A stretch of DNA of 10,775 nucleotides from Gammaproteobacteria bacterium (GTDB lineage: Bacteria > Pseudomonadota > Gammaproteobacteria > Xanthomonadales > Rhodanobacteraceae). Shown one piece after another: positions 5,860-10,775 of the stretch (position 1 is its first letter; each line of letters opens with the position of its first letter). Made by a program: the position numbers and the translations under genes. The notes below the pieces were generated by a model. It saw only the letters and a list, made by a program, of their open reading frames with translations, was not told the DNA's origin and made no database searches. The stretch lies in the NCBI GenBank assembly GCA_005877675.1, contig VBNZ01000102.1, forward strand, positions 1 through 10,775, read 5' to 3'.

Positions 5860-6744
5860 CTAGGCCGCCGCCTCGTATAGAGCGTCCTGAATGATTTGAT
5901 CGGCGCGCGCCGGCGAAGGCCTTGGAGTTTTGCGAGAGAAACTACCAGCGACCAACCACGCCGTGCCGCACAGAGCAAGCGCGAGCAGCAGGCCGGTCCA
6001 GGCGGTGCGATCGCCCGGCGCGGCTGCCACGCGCGGGATGCATACGATCAGCACCCAACTGCCGAACACCGCGCCAAGTACGATCGCAACGAGACGTTCG
6101 CGCACGCCCGCGACAAGCGCAACGCCGGCGAGTGCGCACACGCCGCCGCTGAAGTAGGCAAAGTATGGAAGCGCAGGAAACAGACTCGCGACATCGCTGC
6201 GATAGACAAATTGCAGAATGCCGAAGGCCGCGACACAGGCGCCGAACAAACGCGGCCCGAAGACGGCGCCCGTATCGATCAACTTCAACCGCACGCGTGG
6301 CACGGTTTTGCCACGGGCTGCCAGTAGCCACGCTGCCGCAAACAGTGCAAGCACGGCGAACGTGCACGCCCATGCCACGCCGTCGTCCGCATGCGCAATC
6401 AGTCGCGGCAATTGCAGCAGCGCGAACCAGGCGAAGAACATGAGCGCGAGCACGATTGCCGCAAAACGCATATGCGAACCTGAGGCGATCATCATGCTCG
6501 TGCCGAGCAATATGCCCCAACTCAAATACGCGAGCGGAAGCTGCAGCGGCAGCCACGTCGGCACGGGTTCGAGGCCGGGCACAAAATCGCCGACGAGTGG
6601 AATCTGCATGCCGAGCGCCGCCAGCCCGAGCACGAACAAAAGTCGGCCCACTTCAAACAGCGCATCCGACGTTTGCGCCAAGGACATCGACTTCGGCGCG
6701 AATGCCAGCGCGCGACTTGCCGTTGGAGAAACTATTGCCGCCAT
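5860..6744 (-). CDS. DoxX-like integral membrane protein with two fused four-helix units
   Basis: 294 residues with about eight membrane segments. The first half has a helix near 30-51, then VPTWLPLQLPLAYLSWGILL, a third helix (about 92-116) and LPRLIAHADDGVAWA leading into a fourth. This order (helix, P..LP loop, helix, helix, P-D-GxAW loop, helix) is that of DoxX-family four-helix proteins. The second half repeats it: a helix near 160-180, SLFPALPYFAYFSGGV, a helix, then IPRVAAAPGDRTAWTGLL. DoxX proteins are inner-membrane proteins, some linked to oxidative-stress complexes, and most are of unknown function. The N-terminal 25 residues are soluble. GGAGG five bases before the ATG at 6744 fixes the start. 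Divergent from dinB; convergent with the thioredoxin-like gene. Confidence 0.8.
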   Translation of the reverse strand: MAAIVSPTASRALAFAPKSMSLAQTSDALFEVGRLLFVLGLAALGMQIPLVGDFVPGLEPVPTWLPLQLPLAYLSWGILLGTSMMIASGSHMRFAAIVLALMFFAWFALLQLPRLIAHADDGVAWACTFAVLALFAAAWLLAARGKTVPRVRLKLIDTGAVFGPRLFGACVAAFGILQFVYRSDVASLFPALPYFAYFSGGVCALAGVALVAGVRERLVAIVLGAVFGSWVLIVCIPRVAAAPGDRTAWTGLLLALALCGTAWLVAGSFSRKTPRPSPARADQIIQDALYEAAA

Positions 6745-6788
6745 GACCGCCTCCCGTAAGCTTGTCGAAAATCGCCTTACGCAATTGC

Positions 6789-6810
6789 CGGGCCGCAGCC
6801 TTCCGGCCCG
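6789..6810. other. Hairpin in the DoxX-like/dinB divergent gap
   Basis: CGGGCCG (6789-6795) and CGGCCCG (6804-6810) form a 7-bp stem with an 8-base loop. It lies 45 bases upstream of the membrane gene and 117 bases upstream of dinB. Role unknown. I see no LexA-type box or convincing promoter pair in this 182-base gap. Confidence 0.35.
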
Positions 6811-6926
6811 CTGCTATCCTGCACAGGCTTAAGACGACGCGGTGTCCAACGAATGCACTACATGTGACGAAAGCAGATGTACGAGCGTCGCAGGTAAACG
6901 TCTCCGCGAGCAGAACTGAATAGAAG

Positions 6927-8000
6927 ATGCGCAAGATCGTGCATATCGACATGGATGCGTTTTACGCATCGGTCGAGCAACGTGATGACCCGGCGTTGCG
7001 CGGCAAGCCCGTCGTCGTCGCCTGGCGCGGCGCGCGCTCGGTCGTGTGCGCGGCGTCGTACGAAGCGCGCAGGTTCGGTGTGCGTTCGGCGATGCCCGCG
7101 CTGCGCGCCGAGCGTCTGTGCCCCGACGCGATTTTCGTGCCGCCGGATTTCACCCGCTATCGTGCCGCTTCACGCCAGGTACGCGAAATTTTCTTGCGGC
7201 ATACCGATCTCGTCGAACCTTTGTCGCTCGATGAAGCCTATCTCGATGTGACCGAACCCAAGTCCGCGCTCGCATCGGCAACCGCAGTGGCGAAGGCGGT
7301 CCGCGCGGAGATTTTCGAGACGACGCAGCTCACCGCATCGGCCGGGGTTGCGCCGAACAAGTTTCTCGCCAAGATCGCCTCGGACTGGCGCAAACCGAAC
7401 GGCATATTTGTCATTCGCCCCGAGCAGGTCGAAGCGTTTCTTGCGCCGCTGCCGGTCGGCAAGATTCCCGGTGTCGGCAAAGTCATGAATGCGAAACTCG
7501 ATGCGCTCGGCGTGCACACCTGCGCCGATCTGCGCACGTTCGATGCGCGCGAACTCGAGCGCCGCTTCGGGCGTTTTGGTCCGCGCCTGCAGGAACTCGC
7601 CTGGGGCATCGATCGCCGCGCGGTCAACCCTGACCAGCCGGTGCAATCGATTTCGGCCGAGGACACCTTCGAGCGCGACCTGCCGCTCGACGACACCGAA
7701 CCTGCAATCCGCGCACTCGCCGCGAAGACTTGGGCAGCTGCGCGCAAAGCTTTGATGGCATCGGGCGGACGCGTCGGCCGCACCGTCGTGCTGAAACTGA
7801 AAACCGCGGACTTCCATATTCTGACGCGCAGCCACACGCCGCCGCTGCCACCGGCGAGCGAGGCCGAATTCATTGCGATCGCTGTGAACTTGCGCGGGCG
7901 CGTCGCGCTGCCGCCATCGACGCGCTATCGCCTTGTCGGAGTGGGTCTGAGCAATTTCGCCGAAGCCGACGAAGCGCTGCCGCAGTCGGAGTTGTTTTGA
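6927..8000 (+). CDS. dinB: DNA polymerase IV (Y-family translesion polymerase)
   Basis: 357 residues, standard length. It copies past damaged bases without proofreading. All catalytic parts are visible: HIDMDAFYASVEQRD at the start with metal-binding Asp8 and Phe12/Tyr13 at the steric-gate position, SYEARRFGVRSAMP in the fingers, SLDEAYLDVT with Asp102/Glu103, ASAGVAPNKFLAKIASDWRKPNG in the palm, a helix-hairpin-helix thumb (IPGVGKVMNAKLDALGV), and a little-finger domain with AEDTFERDLPL. The final residues QSELF match the QxxLF-type motif that binds the beta sliding clamp. The start agrees with the family N-terminus, although only AGAAG lies close before the ATG. No LexA operator is recognisable upstream, so SOS control is unproven. 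A two-component DNA-repair theme (this and the glycosylase remnants) is probably coincidental. Confidence 0.97.
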   Translation: MRKIVHIDMDAFYASVEQRDDPALRGKPVVVAWRGARSVVCAASYEARRFGVRSAMPALRAERLCPDAIFVPPDFTRYRAASRQVREIFLRHTDLVEPLSLDEAYLDVTEPKSALASATAVAKAVRAEIFETTQLTASAGVAPNKFLAKIASDWRKPNGIFVIRPEQVEAFLAPLPVGKIPGVGKVMNAKLDALGVHTCADLRTFDARELERRFGRFGPRLQELAWGIDRRAVNPDQPVQSISAEDTFERDLPLDDTEPAIRALAAKTWAAARKALMASGGRVGRTVVLKLKTADFHILTRSHTPPLPPASEAEFIAIAVNLRGRVALPPSTRYRLVGVGLSNFAEADEALPQSELF

Positions 8001-8087
8001 GATCACCATTAACTTTCGACCCGTAGCAGCCGCGGGTACGAGCCTCTACTCTTGCAGGCCCTAGTCTTGATCGATTGAGTGAGCTCC

Positions 8088-8603
8088 ATGGCGACCGGCG
8101 AGCCGTCCAAGAATTCGGCAAAAATGTCCCCCGATCCCAAGCTGTTGCGCCGCTTGCTGCGCGCAAAGGACCGGATGGACGCCGCCTCGCACGAGGCGTG
8201 GCCGGTGCGGCGGCTGGCGCGCGTGAGCGGCGTCTCCGAAGCTCACTTTGCGCGATCGTTCAAAGAGGCCTTCGGCGCCCCACCGCACCGCTACTTGCTC
8301 ACGCGCCGACTCGAACGGGCAACGGCGCTACTGCGCGACACCGATCTGCCCATCCTCGAGATCGCGCTGCAGACCGGTTGGAATAGCCTGGGAACGTTCG
8401 GGCGCACTTTCCGCGACGTCACTGGCGAGAGCCCGACTGAGCTGCGTGCGCGCGAGCAAGCCGCTCGACACGAGCTCGAGCGCGTGCCGGCGTGTTTCGT
8501 CAGCGCCGCCCGCCGGCCCGGACTCATCATCGCAGTTTCGGAGAAGCGGCGGCAGGAGTCGGATGGTACAAAAGAGACCCAGGAAAAACCGGAGCTACCA
8601 TGA
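8088..8603 (+). CDS. Small AraC-family transcriptional regulator
   Basis: 171 residues from the ATG at 8088; a GTG at 8079 in the same frame is an alternative, and the ATG at 8124 another. It contains an AraC/XylS double helix-turn-helix: RRLARVSGVSEAHFARSFKEAFG (about 41-63, first recognition helix), then LLRDTDLPILEIALQTGWNS with GTFGRTFRDVTGESP for the second. The large N-terminal ligand-binding domain of classical AraC proteins is missing, so it is a DNA-binding module with a short tail (VPACFVSAARRPG). Such stand-alone forms are often encoded next to VOC proteins, as here: its stop overlaps the next start as ATGA (8600-8603). It probably regulates its own operon. The ligand, if any, is unknown. 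Confidence 0.88.
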   Translation: MATGEPSKNSAKMSPDPKLLRRLLRAKDRMDAASHEAWPVRRLARVSGVSEAHFARSFKEAFGAPPHRYLLTRRLERATALLRDTDLPILEIALQTGWNSLGTFGRTFRDVTGESPTELRAREQAARHELERVPACFVSAARRPGLIIAVSEKRRQESDGTKETQEKPELP

Positions 8604-9013
8604 GTCAGGGTATTGGCGTTGTCGGGCTGTACGTTCGTGATCAGGACGAAGCCCTTGAGTTCTATGTCGAGAAGCTCGGATTCCGCGTGCACACCGACGC
8701 GCGCAACGGCGACTACCGCTGGCTTACGGTGCAGCACCCGGATCAGCCGTCGTTTCAGCTCGGCCTGTTCACGCCACAGGCGCCGATGCTCGACGCGGCG
8801 ACCGTGCAGATCCTGCGCGAGGTCGTGGCGAAGGGCGCCATGCCGCCGCTGGTGCTCGTCGTCGACGACTGCCGCGCCGCCTACGACCGCATGCGCACCC
8901 GCGGCGTGGAGTTCACGCAGGCGCCCGAGTCCCGCTACAGCAGCGTGGACGCCAGCTTCCGCGACCCGTCGGGCAACGGCTGGAAGATGATCGAGGCACG
9001 GCGAGGTCAGTGA
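8600..9013 (+). CDS. VOC family protein (glyoxalase fold)
   Basis: 137 residues, typical of single-chain VOC proteins that dimerise. The first beta-alpha-beta unit begins VVGLYVRDQDEALEFYVEKLGF (about 7-28), followed by RNGDYRWLTVQHP; the second begins PPLVLVVDDCRAAYDRMRTRGV and ends FRDPSGNGWKMIE. The first-strand His used for metal binding in glyoxalase I is Val here, though Glu near the end is kept, so enzyme activity cannot be assumed. GGAG at 8591-8594 lies five bases before the ATG at 8600, fixing the start despite an in-frame extension upstream. It is translationally coupled to the AraC regulator. A ligand-sensing partner role or a resistance/isomerase role are both possible. Confidence 0.9.
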   Translation: MSQGIGVVGLYVRDQDEALEFYVEKLGFRVHTDARNGDYRWLTVQHPDQPSFQLGLFTPQAPMLDAATVQILREVVAKGAMPPLVLVVDDCRAAYDRMRTRGVEFTQAPESRYSSVDASFRDPSGNGWKMIEARRGQ

Positions 9014-9060
9014 TGTACGCACGCTACTTCAAACTAGATCCCACTGAGAAGGAGATCGCC

Positions 9061-9297
9061 ATGAACTGGAGCAAGTGGCTGCGGCAGTTCCACCGCTGGC
9101 TGTCCGTGATCTTTACCGCGACGGTCATCGCCAATTTCGTCGCGCTGGCACAGACGGGCGGCGCGATGCCCTCGCCTTGGATCACCTACTCGCCGCTGCT
9201 CCCGCTCGCCTTGCTTGCGCTCACCGGCCTGTACATGTTCGTGCTGCCGTACGCGACCAAGTGGCGCAGCGGACGACGCATCGCAGTCATGCAGTGA
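9061..9297 (+). CDS. Small two-helix inner-membrane protein
   Basis: 78 residues from the ATG at 9061, selected because AAGGAG (9049-9054) is six bases upstream; earlier in-frame starts at 9010 and 9013 lack a ribosome site. A basic, aromatic N-terminus (MNWSKWLRQFHRWLS) runs into a first membrane helix at about residues 13-31, a short Gly/Pro loop (GGAMPSPWITYSP), a second helix at about 45-63, and a basic cytoplasmic tail. The RQxHRW start recalls the first helix of PepSY-type membrane proteins, but the protein is too short to be one. No function is known to me. It lies 47 bases after the VOC stop and just before the DUF1801 gene, so it is likely part of the same operon. Confidence 0.75.
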   Translation: MNWSKWLRQFHRWLSVIFTATVIANFVALAQTGGAMPSPWITYSPLLPLALLALTGLYMFVLPYATKWRSGRRIAVMQ

Positions 9298-9302
9298 ACA
9301 CG

Positions 9303-9776
9303 ATGGCCGTCAAGACGTCCAGAAAATCGCCGGTCAAACCGCGCAAGGCGGTCGCCAAGCCATCGCACCTTATGAGCGCATCCGAGCGGATCGACAAGCG
9401 GATCGCCGAATTGGGCGATTGGAGGGGCGAGAGATTGGCCGAAATCCGCAAGCTCATCCACGAAGTCGATCCCGCGGTCATCGAAGAATGGAAGTGGATG
9501 GGGACCCCTGTGTGGTCGCATGAGGGCATGTACGCCCTCGCCAACGCACACAAGGGCAAGGTGAAGCTCACGTTCTTCCACGGCGCCCAACTCACCGATC
9601 CCAACAAGCTCTTCAACGCCGGCTTCGGCGGTGGGAAGTGGCGCGCCATAGACTTGCGCGCGGAAGACAAGATCGACAAGACCGCGCTCAAGGCGCTGCT
9701 ACGCGAAGCTCTGGATTACAACGCCAAGCATTTGGTGCCGAAGAGCAAAGGTTCGAGAAACCTAAAACGTGCGTAG
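9303..9776 (+). CDS. DUF1801 domain protein
   Basis: 157 residues. A Lys/Pro-rich N-terminal tail (about 1-24) precedes a DUF1801/YdhG-like domain: WRGERLAEIRKLIHEVDPAVIEEWKW, GTPVWSHEGMYALANAHKGKVKLTFFHGA, then the conserved FNAGFGGGKWRAIDLR and a C-terminal helix (TALKALLREALDYN). DUF1801 proteins are small soluble proteins with a frataxin-like fold and no assigned reaction. The ATG at 9303 follows the previous stop by five bases; an in-frame GTG at 9294 overlapping that stop (GTGA) is an equally possible coupled start. No strong ribosome site is present, which fits coupling. Last gene of the AraC-VOC-membrane protein unit; 145 bases without a supportable gene follow. Confidence 0.88.
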   Translation: MAVKTSRKSPVKPRKAVAKPSHLMSASERIDKRIAELGDWRGERLAEIRKLIHEVDPAVIEEWKWMGTPVWSHEGMYALANAHKGKVKLTFFHGAQLTDPNKLFNAGFGGGKWRAIDLRAEDKIDKTALKALLREALDYNAKHLVPKSKGSRNLKRA

Positions 9777-9921
9777 CGGCCATCAAAACGGGCTCAGAAG
9801 TTCGATTTAACATGTTTGCGCTATGCTGAGATCGATCGATTGCGAAGATGCTGGAGTTCGCTCAGCGGTCTTGGTTTTTATGAGCACTGAAATTGATGCG
9901 GGAAGTACTTGAGGGTTTGGC

Positions 9922-10518
9922 GTGGCAAGCTTTCGGGTGAATGCATTGCACGCCTGTCTTGCGCGACTTTCGACAGCACGCGTGAACGCCCACGCGGGAC
10001 TGATCGCGGATACTCTGGTCAGCTTGGCCTTGCTGGGTGCAGGTTTTTGGCGCAATGAAGTCGGTATCGCAGGCACTGTTGCGACGTTTTTTTTCGGGCT
10101 AATTCTTTTCAGCCTGGTGGAATATGTGTTTCATCGCTGGCTGTTTCATGGCTATGTCGACCTGATGGCACAAGGTCATCGGCAGCACCACGAGGACCCC
10201 GCTGGCTACGATGCGCTGCCGTTCTTCATGCCGCCGCTGGCGATGCTGACGTTGGCCGGCGTCCTGGCCACTTTTGCGCCAACGAGCATCGCCCTGCTCC
10301 TAACCGGGGCGTTGGCCGCAGGATATGCGGCTTACGGTCTTGCCCATACAGCCATACACGGCAAGCGTTTTCAGCAACCACTAGCCAGACGGTGGGCCGC
10401 CAGCCACCATATCCACCACCATCATCCCGACCGAAACTTCGGTGTAACCACGCCACTTTGGGACATCGTGCTGGGCACCCGTCATGTGCCGGCGCGAGAG
10501 CACGGCGAGCAGCATTGA
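9922..10518 (+). CDS. Sterol desaturase / fatty acid hydroxylase family membrane protein
   Basis: 198 residues starting with GTG; GAGGG lies six bases upstream and supports this start. The protein has the eight-or-more-His signature of membrane di-iron hydroxylases: HRWLFH (71-76), HRQHH (86-90), His142/His146 and HHIHHHH (162-168), followed by the family ending DRNFGVTTPLWDIVLGT. About four hydrophobic segments (near 26-42, 50-70, 100-118, 122-140) place it in the inner membrane with the His clusters facing the cytoplasm. Relatives hydroxylate or desaturate fatty acyl chains, sterols or carotenoids using O2; the substrate here cannot be told. A run of eight T (10087-10094) lies within the coding region. 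Codon use looks slightly more AT-rich than in the genes to the left. Confidence 0.9.
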   Translation: MASFRVNALHACLARLSTARVNAHAGLIADTLVSLALLGAGFWRNEVGIAGTVATFFFGLILFSLVEYVFHRWLFHGYVDLMAQGHRQHHEDPAGYDALPFFMPPLAMLTLAGVLATFAPTSIALLLTGALAAGYAAYGLAHTAIHGKRFQQPLARRWAASHHIHHHHPDRNFGVTTPLWDIVLGTRHVPAREHGEQH

Positions 10519-10576
10519 TTGCGGCGACAGCGCTGCGTGGATTTGAAAAAATGAGCGTGTACACAAGATTCAAAAC

Positions 10577-10775
10577 ATGCGTCGCGCCGGCACATTAATT
10601 GTTGGAGCGCTCATCGCGACGCTCGCCGTGCCGCTCGTCATTGGCGGCAAGGAGGCGCTGCTGCAAATCCTGAATTTCCCGGTGCAAGGGTACTTCGTTT
10701 TGCTCGCAATGACGGTGGCTTGCTGGCTGGCGCGCGCGCTGAAACTGCAGCTTCTGCTGCGTCGGCTCGACCTGC
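10577..10775 (+). CDS. N-terminal part of a multi-helix membrane protein, LPG-synthase/flippase-like (cut by window edge)
   Basis: 66 codons in frame to the window end. The ATG at 10577 is the only ATG start after an in-frame TGA at 10544-10546; no ribosome site is evident. The first hydrophobic helix (about residues 6-23) is followed by an amphipathic stretch (GGKEALLQILNFP) and a second helix (YFVLLAMTVACWLARAL) ending in KLQLLLRRLDL. The W..RALKL..LLRRL pattern at the end of helix two resembles the N-terminus of the lysylphosphatidylglycerol synthase transmembrane/UPF0104 (YbhN-like) family. With only two helices visible this is a tentative call. It lies 58 bases after the hydroxylase gene on the same strand. 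Confidence 0.5.
   Translation, partial: MRRAGTLIVGALIATLAVPLVIGGKEALLQILNFPVQGYFVLLAMTVACWLARALKLQLLLRRLDL

Noticed and set aside
6841..6926. LexA box before dinB
   Set aside because: I looked for CTGT-N8-ACAG and the Xanthomonas-type TTAGTA-TACTAA and found neither; ACATGT and GATGTAC stretches are not adequate matches.
7170..8009. 279-codon leftward frame opposite dinB
   Set aside because: Shadow of dinB; composition and lack of domain argue against it.
9831..9840. ATCGATCGAT palindrome
   Set aside because: A short simple palindrome without other context; expected by chance.
9823..9912. 29-codon frame just before the hydroxylase gene, a possible leader peptide
   Set aside because: No ribosome site, no hydrophobic or regulatory-peptide features, and no hairpin pair that would indicate attenuation.
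10087..10094. T8 run in the hydroxylase gene as a phase-variation switch
   Set aside because: It encodes Phe codons in a hydrophobic helix and the reading frame is intact; one short tract is weak evidence.
10551..10598. 15-codon frame MSVYTRF... before the last gene
   Set aside because: Too short, overlaps the next start in another frame, and has no clear ribosome site.

Overview
The window is a GC-rich, densely packed bacterial chromosome segment. By eye it is well above 60% GC, falling somewhat at the right end. Gene content and protein style (two-Cys PrxQ with a signal peptide, DUF4124 protein, DinB, CsbD/YjbJ protein, DoxX-like protein, small AraC/VOC pairs) and the REP-like palindromes built on CGTCATTCCGGCG suggest a gammaproteobacterium of the Xanthomonadales/Lysobacterales, perhaps Rhodanobacteraceae-like. 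That assignment is inference. I see no rRNA, tRNA, CRISPR array, insertion sequence or phage gene.

Left end (1-1450): an AIM24-family gene (139-906, +) begins inside the stop codon of a reading frame that enters from the left edge. That frame encodes the C-terminal block of a DNA-deoxyinosine glycosylase (uracil-DNA-glycosylase superfamily). On the opposite strand beyond AIM24 (1399 to 968) lies the N-terminal part of the same kind of enzyme, ending early at a REP-like palindrome. The two pieces are complementary and face each other. A single inversion of about 1 kb carrying the C-terminal block and AIM24 would explain this; a second, complete glycosylase gene to the left is the alternative. 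This is the most interesting observation in the window.

1450-4400: a CsbD/YjbJ stress-protein gene (+) converges on a leftward cluster. In transcription order the cluster is a DUF4124 envelope protein, a lipoprotein gene that appears split by a frameshift, a VOC/glyoxalase-fold protein that has lost its expected stop, and a secreted PrxQ-type peroxiredoxin. A perfect 16-bp hairpin separates the convergent units. The two reading-frame breaks shift in the same sense, so they are either indels in the deposited sequence or real gene decay.

4400-8000: a secreted thioredoxin-fold protein with a long helical C-terminal part (+), an eight-helix DoxX-like membrane protein built from two copies of a four-helix unit (-), and DNA polymerase IV (dinB, +).

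8000-9780: a tight rightward operon of a small AraC-type regulator, a VOC protein (ATGA overlap), a 78-residue two-helix membrane protein and a DUF1801 protein.

9780-end: a membrane fatty acid hydroxylase/sterol desaturase-family protein, then the start of a multi-helix membrane protein resembling the lysylphosphatidylglycerol synthase/flippase family, cut by the window edge.

Most genes here concern envelope redox and thiol chemistry, small-molecule (VOC) proteins, membrane proteins and DNA repair. No classical defence or secretion system is visible.
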